DNA of 64,000 nucleotides, from contig NW_022204507.1 of NCBI RefSeq assembly GCF_008831285.2, positions 3,919,174-3,983,173 on the forward strand. Reading direction: 5' to 3'. This document shows, piece after piece, positions 21,085 to 33,590 of the stretch (its first letter is position 1; each line of letters starts with the position of its first letter). The DNA comes from Nymphaea colorata (lineage: Eukaryota > Streptophyta > Magnoliopsida > Nymphaeales > Nymphaeaceae). The position numbers and the translations under genes were made by a program. The notes below the pieces were generated by a model, which was not told the origin of the DNA, searched no databases, and was given only the letters and a program-made list of their open reading frames with translations.

Positions 21085-21095
21085 TCCTTCCCCAC
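21085..21095 (-). other. Polypurine tract of gypsy copy 2
   Basis: GTGGGGAAGGA on the minus strand, directly before the LTR start TGTAATGCCC. Confidence 0.85.
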
Positions 21096-21333
21096 TAAAA
21101 AGAAATTTCGTCCTCGAAATTTGAGTGTACCTTATTGAAAAAATTTGGGAACTCTTTCCCATGTTCTTGTCTGGCTCCCACGTACATTCTTTGATGCCAT
21201 GATGTTGCCAGTCCACTTGAACTAGTGGAATAGTCTTCTTCCGCAACACATGTTCCTTATGGTCTACAATTCGAAGCGGCTTTTCTTCTGTTGTCATGTC
21301 CTCTTGCAAATCGACTTCTTCGTAGTCTATCAC
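21090..21333 (-). pseudogene. Gypsy copy 2 C-terminal chromodomain
   Basis: The frame reads PLRIVDHKEHVLRKKTIPLV and then QVDWQHHGIKECTWEPDKNM, the chromodomain fold found at the integrase C-terminus of chromoviruses. There it can bind modified histone tails and bias insertion toward heterochromatin (family knowledge). The aromatic cage is not fully testable by eye. The frame runs on into the LTR without the expected stop. Confidence 0.75.
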
Positions 21334-21567
21334 ATGTGATGGATCAGGTATATATTTCTTTTAACATTGACACATGAAATACTGGATGAGCATGGCTATA
21401 CTATGGTGAAAGAGCAATTCGATAGGCAACCTCTCGCACTTTCTCCAAAATCTCAAATGGACCAATGTATCTTGGACTCATTTTTCCCTTCTTCCCGAAT
21501 CGAAAAACACACTTGTGGGTGATATCTTGACAAATACATGATCTCCTGCTTCAAAAGCTGGCTCTCT

Positions 21568-21795
21568 TCATCGTTGGTCTGCATAACTCTTTTGTCGACT
21601 CTGAGCAGCTAAAAGTTTCTTTCTAATCATGTTGACATGATCAGTGTAATGCTGGATCACCAAAGGATCCTCAATCTTGTTGTCTCCTATCTCGGTCCAA
21701 TACGATGGTGATCTACTAGGTCGGCCATAAAGAGCTTCAAGCGGAGTCATTCCAATGCTAGAATGATAGCTGTTGTTGTAGGAAAATTTGGCCAA
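21568..21795 (-). pseudogene. Gypsy copy 2 integrase C-terminal segment
   Basis: MAKFSYNNSYHSSIGMTPLE, then ALYGRPSRSPSYW and QSRQKSYADQR, is the conserved segment after the catalytic core of Ty3/gypsy integrases (FAYNNSYHSSIGMAPFEALYGR type). It is in a different frame from the preceding core at 21811. Confidence 0.85.
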
Positions 21796-21810
21796 CTTTA
21801 CATGTTTATC

Positions 21811-22017
21811 TCATTCACCATTCCATTGCAAAACACAAACTCTTAGCATATCTTCAAGAGTCTGAATGGTTCGCTCGGATTGCCCATTTGTTTGCGGATG
21901 AAATGTTGTACTCAGTTTCAATTTCGTTCCCAACGCTTCCTGTAACATTCCCCAGAACTTGGATGTAAATCTTGGATCTTTGTCGAAGATGATTGATTTA
22001 GGGATGCATGCATTCAC
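21811..22017 (-). pseudogene. Gypsy copy 2 integrase core, second half
   Basis: [14 protein letters not shown] carries the second catalytic Asp, and [20 protein letters not shown] carries the catalytic Glu. The first catalytic Asp (TMDFIVGLP) lies in the neighbouring frame at 22100-22180. The core is thus complete in content but split by one frameshift near 22005. Confidence 0.85.
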
Positions 22018-22966
22018 AATTCATCAACATACAATCAACTAGACTTTCAAGTGATTGCGAAATCTTGATAGGAAGGAAATATGCAGATTTAGTTAGACGA
22101 TCCACTACTACCCAAATAGCATCGTGTTGTCCTTGAGTATGTGGTAACCCCACTATGAAATCCATGGTGATGCCTTCCCATTTCCATTGAGGAATCTCTA
22201 TCCGTTGCATTAAGCCACCTGGTTTCTGATGTTCCACTTTGACCTGTTGACACACCAAGCATCGTGAGACAAAGTCAGCAATTTCTTTCTTCATTCCTGG
22301 CCACCAAAAGTTTATTCTTAAATTTTGATACATCTTGGTGCTTCCCAGATGTATGGTGTATCTTGTTTTGTGTGCCTCTTCTAGCAGTTTGTTTTTCACT
22401 TCTGGATCATTTGGAACCCACAATCTACCATTGAACCATACAGATCCATCATCATCCTCAGAATAAAGAGTTTCTTTCTTCTTGTGACACTCAAGTCTCA
22501 ACTTTGCATATTCAGGGCTCTGTTTTTGTTTCTCAATAATTTCGTCAAGAAATCTATCTCGAATTATTCCAGCACACTTCACCTTTCTATTATCATCTCG
22601 CAATGGATGCCATTGGTCAAAGTCTTCCACCAAATTCATTGTCTGGATTAACAGTACAACAGCTTTAGCATGCGCCTCAGCTAGCACATTAGCCTTTCCT
22701 GGATGATACTTTATCTCAAAGTCGTAATCTTTGAGATATTCCAGCCATCTTCTCTGTCTTAGATTCAATTCCTTCTGCGAAAACAAATATTTGAGGGATT
22801 TGTGGTCAGAAAATACTTCAAATTCCACTCCATAGAGATAATGCCTCCATATTTTTAGCATAAATACCACAGCTCCTAATTCCAAATCATGTGTTGGATA
22901 GTTCTTCTCGTGTTGTTTTAGTTGTCTAGAGGTATATGCTATAAAGTTGTCGTTTTGCATAAGCAC
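21998..22966 (-). pseudogene. Gypsy copy 2 RNase H plus integrase N-terminal half (322 codons)
   Basis: The RNase H part starts [20 protein letters not shown] and includes [20 protein letters not shown] and [17 protein letters not shown]. The last stretch departs from the usual VADALSR ending. The integrase HHCC finger follows (H...[36 protein letters not shown]), then the first catalytic Asp in MDFIVGLP and [14 protein letters not shown]. It is the longest frame in the window. It includes the 50 bases (22006-22055) that copy 1 lacks. Confidence 0.9.
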
Positions 22967-23721
22967 CAGTCTGTAACCAGTCCCTGAAGCATCGTATATA
23001 CCACAAATCCTTTCCTCCCATTTGGTAGTGTTAGAATTGGGGCACTAGTCAAACTGTCTTTCAACGTCTGAAAACTCTTCTGACAGTCGTCTGTCCATGT
23101 AAATTTGACTCCCTTCTGTAGCAGTTTTGTCATTGGGGTTGCAATTTTTGAGAAATTCTTAATGAACTTCTTGTAGTAACCTACCAAACCAATAAAACTT
23201 CTGATTTCGGTCACATTAGTTGGCGCATTCGATTGTTGTACAACTTCTACCTTGGCCAAATCAACTGCCACTCCCTTCTTAGAGATTACATGTCCCAAGA
23301 AATTGACTTTGTCTAGCGAAAATTCGCACTTTGAATACTTGGCATACAATTGATTTTGTCGTAATATTTTCATCACTATCTCGAGATATACCACATGCAT
23401 TGCTTCACACTCTAAGTACACTAGCACATCATCAATGAACACTATAACGAATCGGTCTAAGTACTCATGAAATATCCGATTTATGAGATCCGTAAAAGCT
23501 GTTGGGGCATTTGTGAGTTTGAAAGGCATAACTCGAAACTCATAATGCCCATAACGTGTGCGAAATGCTATTTTGGGAATATCTTCTTCCTTAATTCGCA
23601 ATTGATGGTATCCCGACCTCAAGTCTATCTCAAAAAACACCCTTGCTTCCTTTAATTGATCAAATAAATCTTTGATTCTAGGAAATGGATACCTATTCTT
23701 AATCGTAACTTGATTCAACAT
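22939..23721 (-). pseudogene. Gypsy copy 2 reverse transcriptase
   Basis: The frame covers [18 protein letters not shown], then [12 protein letters not shown], the catalytic [11 protein letters not shown] (FIDD kept), [20 protein letters not shown], and the thumb/connection segment ending [11 protein letters not shown]. This is a full Ty3/gypsy reverse transcriptase palm. An in-frame stop lies a few codons upstream, just before [10 protein letters not shown], so it is cut from the protease side. Confidence 0.9.
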
Positions 23722-24022
23722 CCAGTAGTCAATACATAACTACATTGACCCATCCTTCTTCTTCACAAACAGGACCGGTGCTCCCCAAGGTGACACACTC
23801 GGACGGATGAATCCCTTGCTGGCTAAATCTTGTAATCTGCTTCTTTAATTCTTCCAGTTATGCTGGTGTCATTCTATATAGAGCCTTGGAAATAGGTGTA
23901 GTTCCTGGTATCAACTCAATGCCAAACTCCACCTCTCGTATAGGAGGCAATCCAAGTAAATCTTCAGGGAACACGTCTGTGAAGTCCTTCACCGTACGCA
24001 CTTCACTGATGGGTTTTAATTT

Positions 24023-24265
24023 CTACTCGATCGCATCCATGCTAACCAAATATGCAGTGCACCGATTTTCCATGTATTTCCTTGCCTTAACCGCTGAGAC
24101 AACCAACATTTTCTGATCTTGTGGCGTTTTTACCTCAAATTCAATCTTTTGACCATTTTCCAACTGAATCTTCAACTTCTTCCTTCTGCAATCTATCATC
24201 GCATAATGATGGTATAACCAATCCATTCCTCGGATCACGTCATACCCCATCATATTTATTACCAC
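24023..24265 (-). pseudogene. Gypsy copy 2 protease C-terminal half
   Basis: MGYDVIRGMDWLYHHYAMID and CRRKKLKIQLENGQK match the second half of the gypsy aspartic protease, with its ILGMDWL-type flap and core. It lies one frameshift downstream of the active-site segment at 24443. Confidence 0.8.
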
Positions 24266-24268
24266 GAG

Positions 24269-25045
24269 CTATGCTGGTAACAAATTTCCATGTATTTCTA
24301 TGCTCACATTTTTTAAATACGTTTGGCATGTGTCTTTGTTTTCTATGGGTGTAGTAACTAACAATTCATATGACATATTCTTCCCTTCTAACTTTAAAAG
24401 TTCAGCAAATCTCTTAGGGGCAAAAGAATGCGATGCAGTAGAGTCAAACAGTATATGAGCCCAATGAGATTGTACAAGAAGGGTACCTTCAATCAGGTTG
24501 GTGGAACTCAGATTTTCAGCCGTGGTTGCGTAGACTCTCCCAGTCACTTTCTTTTCTGCTGGCCGATTGGCTTCACCATGCTTTTGTTCAGCCTCTTTCT
24601 TCTTTGGGCTCTCATGGATAAAATGGCCTTGCGTTCCACAATAAAGACATGCCCTGGTATCTCTATAACACCTTTTATCAGGGTGTTGGCGATGACATTT
24701 AGGGCATTCGTCGTCCCGCCTGTATGCTGATGGCCTCTGTCTCTTGAATCTGTCCCCTTGGTTCACCCTGTCACTGCACCTTCTCTTGAACATGTCTAGC
24801 CTCGACTTGGATCCCAGAAATTCACTCCTCCTATCTGTCCCTTCTGTCCTGTTCCAGTCTTCTTCGAAACGTGTAGCCATGTCAATTACGTCGTCCAGAT
24901 CTCTTGGATACCCGTCTTTCAGTCCTCTAATGAACTTATTTACTCTGTCCATGTCAGCAGTGTATAAATGGGGGCAGTACTTTTCCAAGTGTCTAAATTT
25001 GATGACGTATTTGTGTAGACTCATACTCCTCTGTTGAAGCTCCAA
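24269..25045 (-). pseudogene. Gypsy copy 2 Gag C-terminus, zinc motifs and protease active-site segment
   Basis: Residues 1-70 are the retrotransposon Gag helix-rich part. Residues 114-146 carry two Cys motifs (CPKCHRQHPDKRC, CLYCGTQGHFIHES). In the second, the final Cys of C-X2-C-X4-H-X4-C is Ser. Residues 198-207 read ILFDSTASHS, where functional aspartic proteases have DSG or DTG. Both changes also appear in copy 1, so they predate the two copies or are features of this lineage. They argue that packaging and processing were already impaired. Confidence 0.85.
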
Positions 25046-25587
25046 GAATTCCTACGTGTTTCTCTCATGTGAAGGTTGGGATGTAGGCATGTGTGAATGC
25101 TTCCTTGAATTCTTCCCATGTCGCTTTGTGATTTGCAAATTTCACTTCATGTTGGGTCTGCCACCATTCCTCAGCATCGCCTTTTTGCATAAAGGTGCCA
25201 TACCGAACCTTCTTGTTGTCAGGACCCTTTCAGGGTGGTAAAGATCTTCTCAGTTTCTTTGAGCCACTCTTTTGCATCGTCAGGAGTGCTTTTCCCATGA
25301 AACTTCAGAGGATGCAAGCTCATAAACTGTTGGTGAGTTGTGCCCCTTGCCTCACCATTCGTTGTCTCGTTTGTATCCGTACTTGTTCCTCCTGACGGAG
25401 CATTTTGCACCAGGCCATGCATCAATCCTATAATCATATGCAAAGTGTTCATGATAAATGCTTGCTGCTGTTGGATGTTTCCACCAAGCATCCAAAGTCC
25501 AGTAGGGTGAGTCTCGACGTTTCAGCTCCTGCTGCTACGAGGAGTTCTCCCTCTTGCACTGACACTCCCTCCTCTAGTGCATGCCAT
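25046..25587 (-). pseudogene. Gypsy copy 2 Gag N-terminal region
   Basis: An Arg/Ser-rich start near 25587 (ATGGCATGCACTAGAGG on the minus strand) is followed by a stop. A second segment at 25219-25491 reads MLGGNIQQQQAFIMNTL and then FHGKSTPDDAKEWLKETEKI, the conserved WL...E.IF block of chromovirus Gag. A frame change connects it to the next Gag part at 25045. Confidence 0.75.
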
Positions 25588-25778
25588 TGAAACTACACCA
25601 CACGAAGGAAAGCAAAATATATCAATGGTATTCATAAGTAAAGAAATTCACTAGAACTACCACAAAACTATGAAACTCAATATTCACAACAAAACAAAAA
25701 CACCCTTCTTTAACAGGCTTGGTTGACCTTTACTCCGCTTGTGATCAACCTTGGCATTGGACATTGACTCTAAACACT

Positions 25779-25792
25779 GGGCTCTGATACCA
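25779..25792 (-). other. Primer-binding site of gypsy copy 2 (tRNA-iMet)
   Basis: The minus strand reads TGGTATCAGAGCCC, four bases after the LTR end (GTGACA-ACTT). Confidence 0.9.
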
Positions 25793-25796
25793 AAGT

Positions 25797-28341
25797 TGTC
25801 ACGACCCAATTTTTTGACACCAATTTTTTTTTTTTCATTTCAACAATAGCGGAAGCAACATTGAGTCATAACCAAAACATAAAGAAATCAGACACTATTT
25901 TATTTCAATAAGAAAATACTTGGACCCAAACAAGAATAAAATAAACACAAGCCCAAAACCGACGGAGTGTCCAGAATGCTGACGCCCATCCATCACAAGA
26001 CTGAGGTTGTCACTCCAAGAGGCAAAATCTATCAAGGAATACCTGTAGAGATAGAAAGAAGGGTCATAAATCCTCTGAGTATGGAAAAATCCATCCATGA
26101 ATGGAACATGGCCCAACAAAATAACATTTCACTTTTGTAAAACAAATATCTTCAAATCTTAACACATATTAGAGTTACGTCACATTATCAAAAACAAAAC
26201 GAGGTGTGCACAACCTCCAAAATTTTGTAGGCTTCCAACCGTGGTTCTCTGACAATGTCATGGTCATCGTGCCGAGCAACAACATAAATCCTCGTGGGCA
26301 GAGCAGAACATATCTTCACCAAGCGATCCAACAGATCGAGGGCACCTACAGTGAAGCCTCCTGAGATATCCCAGATCGTCGTTGCAGCAGAATGGCCCCT
26401 CTAGGAACCCGATTTGAGGGACCAGGAGACGCCTCGCTCCCAAACAGAAACAGAACAGAACCCCAGGCACTTGTGCCGCCCAATACCCTATGGACCCTCC
26501 AGTATAGAAAGAGGAGTGTGCGACAACAGTGAGCTATTGCACACCACTACCTCCGGGACAAAACCAACACTGGGCAAAAACTCAAGCTCGCACTCACATA
26601 AACCATTGCACACAGTCCATGTTTCGCCCTCAAATTTCAAAAGTGAGGGTATAAACAAAACAAAGGCATTAAAAAGCAAATACAACATAACATTTTGCTT
26701 TTTCACCGAAATTGCAAACAATTTAATAAAAATCTTCTTTTGGAAATTTTAAGGACTTAAAGGGTACCTATTCGTAATTTCGTAAGAATTCTTCAGTGCT
26801 GATGCAAATAACTTTCGCAGACTCCTTTTTAAAGATGTTTTTAGCAAAAATGTCGCAGCATGCATTTATAAAAATTATAACAGCTCTTTCCAAAATTTGC
26901 TAATAAGATGGACCCACTTTGAAATTTTTGAAATGAAATAAATTCGTTCAAGCCCAACCCTTTTCTCATTTTCTTGCTGGTTTTCTCTCTCCTCACGAGA
27001 GCTACTCCTTCCTCTCATTCAACTGACGGTGGCTTCCACCACTCTTCCACACCCAAAACCAGAAAGCTCTTTGTCTCATGCAACAACTCCTTTTTTCTTC
27101 TTCCTGTTCATCCGGCAGTGGAGCCTTCATCCATCTTCAACAAAAAACCAGCCCGAGTGTGAGAAGGAGTTCCATCCTCCTCTCTCATTTTTCCTAGCAT
27201 GCAACAGAGACAGGGGAAGGGATTACGGTAGATCCTTTCTCTTCCAGTCGATGGGGAGAAGGGAGGGCCATCAGCCGTTCCTCTGTCCAGCGGCAGCGGC
27301 AGCTGCCACCAACCCAACCAAGAAAAAATACGGTGGTGAATCCTTGCGACTCATCTTACTCTCTGTCAACGTAAGGAGAGTTGTTGGTAGGTTCCATGGG
27401 AATCAACGGTGGACTGGTTGAGGGCAACCAGTCTCTCACGGTATTCCCCTCTCTCGAAGTCCTTTGGTAATAGCAAGAGCGAAGAGAAACTAGAGAACAT
27501 CCCTTCTGTCGGCGTCCATGGCAAAGGAACAAAAAATCGTGGGTTTCATTGTTCACGAAGGTGGACGACCAAACAGGGTTTTCGACTAGCATCGGAGATT
27601 TGGGAATGTGGCAAAATCTCATGGGTATAAACCATAACCCCTTCATGTTTTTTTTTTCCTTTTGATGATGTATTAGGTTATGGTGTCGTTAGTGGTCTTG
27701 GTTCCAGGTGTTTCAAAACATAACTAGAACAGATAGGCCATACCTTATATGTCTGAATCTAGCATGCTTTATCTCTAGAATCTCATGCTGGGATTCATTT
27801 CTAGGCATATGCATACATAGATTAACATGTTCTATACGAAATCAAAATTACAAGGATTCATGCTACAATCATGGCTGAAAATCCCCATACCTGTTAACTG
27901 AGATGAATTTCCAGCACCAACCTCTTTTTGCTTCTCGTTCCTTTCCAGCAGTCACAAGCACAAATGAGGATCTCTTACTCACTTTCTCCCTCTTTCTCTC
28001 AAATTCTTTATCGTTGAGCCTTCTCCTCTATGAATGCAGTAAAGAAATGATCATTTTATGAAACATGGGGTCAAATCAACCCTCTACAAGGTTCCCTTAT
28101 TGCCATATGAGCTCTTTCAGTTTCTCACAAGAAAAAGGAATGGTCTTTCAGTTTCCTTTCTCATTTCTTTTAAATCTTTGCAATTAGTAAATCATTCATG
28201 TCTTTCCATAACTATTCTCTTTATAACTAAATTGATAGTTTCCATTATATTTAACAATCAATTTGATCTACCGTTTATACTTCCTTCTCATATTAATGCT
28301 TTCCATAAATAAAAAAGAGAATGAAAATCATGGGCATTACA
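25797..28341 (-). repeat. 5' LTR of gypsy copy 2
   Basis: This 2545-base LTR is collinear with 10230-12753. It carries the approximately 80-base segment (about 25977-26065) missing from the 3' LTR. After its end, CGTCTAATCC is identical to the flank of copy 1. Confidence 0.9.
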
Positions 28342-29253
28342 CGTCTAATCCATAGGTAGAAGGATTGGAGATGGTTTACCCTCTAACGGTGCCAAGCTTG
28401 TTGAAGGTTGGCTTCCACATCCTCCTCCCCTTCATCCTCTTTTCCTTCTATGTCGACCATGCAATGAGCACGAACGACTATATTTACAGCCACTCAGTGT
28501 CACTGCGAATTACACAGATGGAAGCACATTTGAAGTAAATATGCGCAACCTCTTCTCCACCTTCACCAACGGATCTCTTTCTACTGGTTTTTCCAACGCC
28601 ACAGTGGTCGAAGGATCGGATACAGTCTATGGCCTGGTGCAGTGCAGGGGTGACCTTGGGCAAGATAGCTACAAGGATTGCATCCGTAATTCCACCCATC
28701 AAGTCATCTGATACTGTCCTTATAATATGGATGCCATCATATGGTATGAAAAGTGCCAGCTCCACTACTCCGACACCAACTTCTTTGGTCTCCTAAATTC
28801 TGATGATTATGGTCATCTGTATTGGAACAATGATAAAGTGGAAGACCCCAAAGCCTTTAACGAAAAGTTGGGTAGCCTGCTGACGAATCTCACTTATCAA
28901 GCGATAACAGAGCCTTCAAGGTTCATGTTTGCTACAGGCAACATCACGTACACCGTTCAGCAGACGATATACGGGCTCTTGCAGTGCACCAAAGATACCA
29001 GCCTTGCTTTGTAAGCAGTGTTTGGATACCACCAGGTCCCAGATCCCAAAGACCTATGGCTTAGCACCTGGCTGTGACTTTGCCACTGGAAGTTGTCGTG
29101 TGAGCTTTGATACGGGGCTCTTTAATGGTTCCTCAACAACTCCAACCTCACCTCCTCCACCGCCTCCATTAAATTCAAGCCCAAGCCCATCTCCTCCACC
29201 ACCTCCATCGGATTCAAGCCCTCCACCAAGCGGTCCATCCAACACTACATCAG

Positions 29254-29255
29254 GC

Positions 29256-29308
<53 letters not shown>

Positions 29309-29338
29309 TCATATGACAATAATATTTTATATATGCAG
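29254..29338 (+). other. Probable GC-AG intron, unit A copy 2
   Basis: The donor is CAG|GCAAGT and the acceptor TATGCAG|GCC. It is 85 bases long because the CT repeat (29259-29305) is longer. The phase relation is the same as in copy 1. Confidence 0.65.
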
Positions 29339-29570
29339 GCCAGCAGAAAAGTGCAGGCAGAAAACACATGTATATCATAACTGTCATCCCCGTCTTGATG
29401 ATTGTGGTTCTTATTACTTGCTTAATTCACGGCTTTTACTAGTGGAAGACAAAATTGTGTTGCCTTTGGAGAAAGAAGTTGAAGCTTGGCGGCTTGCAGA
29501 GCAACATGCAAGAAGACCATGGTGTAGAACAGGTTGGTAGAAACCGGAACCTTATAAATGAGAGAAAGAC

Positions 29571-30017
29571 TTTAACACCCCAAAAGTTGAGTTCCGCATA
29601 GAAGATTATGAGAAATGGCTTATAAGGAGGGTTATTAATGAAATGATTGTCCTGGTTCCAAGCCTTTTTGGGGTTGAAACTGAAACTACTAGGGGGTGGC
29701 TTGGGATCCTTCGAACCAAGGGCCCGAGCCCAGGAGTGGGTCGGGTTGTTACAGTGGTTCAGAGCCGGTTCCACACTCGGACTTGGGGCCCTACACGCGC
29801 GGACACGTGTACCTTAAGGGGGGTGAATTGTAACACCCCAAAAGTTTAGTCCCGCATTGAACATTGGGAGAGATCTTCAAGGACTTATAACGAGGGTAAC
29901 TAATGAGATGATTGTTCTGATTCCTAGCCTTTTTGGTGTCGAAACCGAAACTACTAGGGGGCAGGTTGGAATCTGCCAAAGCAGGGGCCCGAGCCCAAGA
30001 GGGGTCGAGTTGTTACA
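29571..30017 (+). mobile_element. TRIM-like miniature LTR retrotransposon, copy 2
   Basis: Same element as 13962-14409. Both flanks are AAGAC (29566-29570 and 30018-30022), a perfect target duplication. The first base pair TG of the left repeat is TT here, and copy 1 keeps TG. The insertion therefore happened before the two copies separated. Confidence 0.8.
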
Positions 30018-30022
30018 AAGAC

Positions 30023-33000
30023 AAAGGGGGGAAGAGAGAGGGAGAAGACTTTGTTTAAACACCAGTTTAGCAGTTCAAATTTCCCACAACAGTGTTATAG
30101 AAAATCGGGTTTGTTCCTGAAAAAACATAAAAAATAAGTCTGCCGAAAAAACAGGAAAAACGTTTTCAGCCAAATTGAAAAAACACGTCTTTTGTTTTTG
30201 AGTGTCTTCTTCATGATTTTTTTACAATCTTTAGTACTTACCAATTTTTATTTCATACCTTTTACATTTCATTTTCAATTTTTTAACTTCTTTCAAAATT
30301 CACTAAACTTTTTTCGAGAAAAGTAACTTTTCCATGTTGTATAATACATTTACTTGACGAAGAAAGGATGTAATTCATTACATGCATAGAAAATAGTCTC
30401 ACACAAAGCTTTCAATATTACAACCATAATCCAGATTTGTGACAACGACTAGTCACCACCACCAAGAAGTTTTTTTTTGATCAGCACGTTAATTAGCCAC
30501 ACGAGAACTTAAAGTCTTTGTTGACTTCGTCCTTGACATGGAGACGGCCAACTGAAGAAAAGTTACCATGTTTATGCAGATACAGAGAGAGACAGTTTTC
30601 TCAAACCAAACCGGGGTTGGGGATGTCAATAAATTTGACTAACAATCGAACCATATAAAAAATATTCAGATTTACACAAATATTGGTCAAATTTGAATTC
30701 AGATCAGAGATCATGTTAAATAAATATTATATACCCAATGTGTCTATACTATGGTCCCAATTCAGTTTGAAAATCAAATTCGGATTCAGATGTCAGACCT
30801 CCATACAGAGCTTGACCGAAGAAAATTTCAACACCCCAATGCATGAAAGGAAAAACCAATTTGACCTCGGATGGACCTATGGCACTACGCAATTAGCCTA
30901 TTTACCTTGTTGTTTCGTGGAGTTCGTTTCAGTTTTGAGGAGAGCAGATGCGATAGATGGTGCAATTAGAGGGCATACCTTATACGAATAAACATATTAG
31001 GTAATCATTTTACCATGTGTATGATTTTTCAAATGTGTATCCCTTGGCCAAAACTGAAGAGGGAGACCATCTGGAGGTGAGTTTCAGAAATGGAGAGGTT
31101 GGAATCATAGTACATTTGTAACTTGTAAGAAGCAATGGGAGTGTAACGGCACGGAGTTCTCTGTTTTCTTGTATATTGATGTCATTTCTTTAGCAAAGTT
31201 TAGTTTGTACATAGAGATCTTATCTTTCCTAATGGAGCAGCGTATCGTAAGTCACATCAATACTTCAATAAGGTTCACATACTCTTCTTACTGTACCCAT
31301 ACCTAACATGGGTTCTTGGATACATTTAAGTACTTTTTAAATAAAAAATAATTCAAATTGCTTAATTTTTCATGATTTTCAATTTTTTTTCCAACTCAGT
31401 TTTCATTCTATTTTTAAGTTATTGTTTATTAACATGTTATGTCTTCATTTAAATCACTTGTTTATTTAAATGTTGCTTTCATTTTGATTTTTTTATTATT
31501 TTTGTATATATATATATATATATATATACTGCCGTACATCCATATTCACATTTACTAAAGTTGTGGTATCAGTACCAATATCTCTACCCATACCCTTAGG
31601 ATGTACCAGGGAAGTGCCAGTAGATTTTTTTAGAAAGAAAATTTAAGAAGGATAATCGATTGGACATGATTTTTTACTATGAAAGCCCACCATCGACCTT
31701 GTAGTCGATGCGTGTCCAATTCTATTATCTATCACAGCGATGCAATGCTTAAAACAAGGGTTCCGAACCTGGAGAGGTTTATAAATATATCAACATCATG
31801 AGTTTTGCATGGCCTTCGTAACAAAAGACTGCGCAAATAATCTTAGCATTATCATCTCTCTAATTTCTTTCAATCTTCTTGAAAAAGGCCCTTCTTTCTT
31901 TCTGTTTGTATAGGTCTCATCTTTTTTTTTTTCCCTTTAGCAACTTCGTTCTTTCAGTTTTATTCATAAAGCAGGGCCAAGACCCAGCAGGGGTTGCAGC
32001 AGTAGCGATTTACCATTATCTTACTCTAAGATAAAATTTTATTCTAGGAAGGATATGGTTCGGGAAACTTCTAGACATTGATGCATATATAACTATTGGT
32101 GCCCCCACATTTTATTATGATATATGCAGTAGCATAGATATATATAAGCTGGCGTGGGCACAGAAACAAAGTTTTTATTTATTTTTACATATTTTTAAAT
32201 AGATGTTTTACAATTATTTACTTTTTTATATATGATGTGCTCCTTCAAGAATGAAAATTTTTACAACAGTCATCCACAACAAAAACTTTCTGACTACCCC
32301 ACAGGTTATATGCAGTCATCTGCATCAACTTGATGGTTCATAACAAAAAAAAGCTATGTAGCTTTGCAATTTACTTGAGTAAAAGTGTTGCCTAGTATAT
32401 GTATGAGTGTATGGACAGATGATTGGAAGTGAAATGTTTTTGTACTTTATCTTTTAACGTTGCGTATTTGCTTAGCATTACCAAAAAAGAAAAGGACAAT
32501 TCACCTTTAATTTTGGCAATGCAAAGATCGTTGACACAGACCAAACACAAACCAAAACACTTGAGATTATGGGAACTCAGTAGGTTGGTTGTTGCTTGTT
32601 GCTGCAATTTCTGATACTGCATTTGCAAAATTCAGATCGTATACCGACATTAGTATTCGAGTGTCCACAGCCCAAATTTAACTGTCAGCTTCCTCCACGA
32701 CTATAGTTACCAGAATTTGTGAAACTGATTAGGCCATCGGTTGCTATTAACTTGTCCCGGTAATGTAGGTTTGCCAGATAACCTTAATCTTGGAAATCTG
32801 CATTTTGTGCCCACTTTGTTCAATCAGATCCAACAAAAAACTCGGTTACCATGAGATGGCCCAAACTCTTACTGACCTGAGAGCAAGCATACATTAGACC
32901 CAACCTGCTTATTATGCTTCAGATAGGCACCTAAAAAGGCTATAATCTAGAATACATGACATTAATAAGATTCGTAACTTTTTCGTTCAGAATTTGTATG

Positions 33001-33439
33001 AGAAAGTTGTTTTCTCACTAAAATTTTTGCTATACATTTACCTTCAAGGAACATGTCTTTTTAGCTTCTGACTAAGTTCCAGAGTTATCCATATTACCAG
33101 CTGTGATGGCCCAGTCAAAAAATTGATTCAAACATTTATTCTCATGGATCCTAACTTACTGCTTGTATGCTTCAATTTAATTCCTATGGGAGCAACAAAC
33201 GATCGACAACTAGCGTAGATGAGCATCAATCTTTTCGGCAATGCTCATTATGAATGCTTTCACACTTGAATCATGTAATTAGGTCGTTTCAAAAAAAATA
33301 TCGTCTCTCCTCCTCCCTACTAAAGTTGCACCTAAGCATTTACATGAAAACGAACTTGCTCATGAACTTAAGAAGAAAACAGATTTGCTTGTAGTTTTAA
33401 TATATATATTTTTTTTCAGATTTTCATCTTTTTCTGCAG
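30023..33439 (+). other. Non-coding interior of CRK unit A copy 2; no gene seen
   Basis: Collinear with 14415-17832. It contains the TA microsatellite (31505-31528) and the subdomain VII relic at about 32515-32605. No kinase N-lobe was found. Confidence 0.5.
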
Positions 33440-33590
33440 TGGATATATGGCACCTGAGTATCTTCTTGAAGGAAGGGTGTCAGTAAATATAGATGTTTAC
33501 AGCTTTGGTGTTTTGCTGCTGGAGATGATAAGTGGAAAAAAGAATTTCTCCTTAATCCAACAAGAAACTCATGAAAATCTATTAAATTAT
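33440..33590 (+). pseudogene. CRK kinase exon, subdomains VIII-IX, unit A copy 2
   Basis: It reads [35 protein letters not shown] and ends ETHENLLNY before GTAGTG. The frame is open throughout and the exon is 151 bases. It is the best preserved kinase exon in the window. Confidence 0.85.

Larger units (their letters stand above)
19001..28341 (-). mobile_element. Chromodomain Ty3/gypsy retrotransposon (Tekay/Del-like), copy 2
   Basis: This is the same element as 2889-12753, with its left LTR cut by the N gap. From right to left on the minus strand come the 5' LTR (25797-28341), tRNA-iMet primer site, Gag, protease, reverse transcriptase, RNase H, integrase, chromodomain, polypurine tract and 3' LTR (to 21084). 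It keeps the longest reading frame in the window (322 codons). Stops, frame changes and altered catalytic or Zn-binding residues show it is not autonomous. Confidence 0.9.

Noticed and set aside
28929-29540. A 203-codon open frame across the CRK exon, CT repeat and membrane exon
   Set aside because: It starts out of frame with the DUF26 domain, translates the CT repeat as Ser-Leu, and reads the membrane exon in the wrong frame. The longer CT repeat merely keeps it open.
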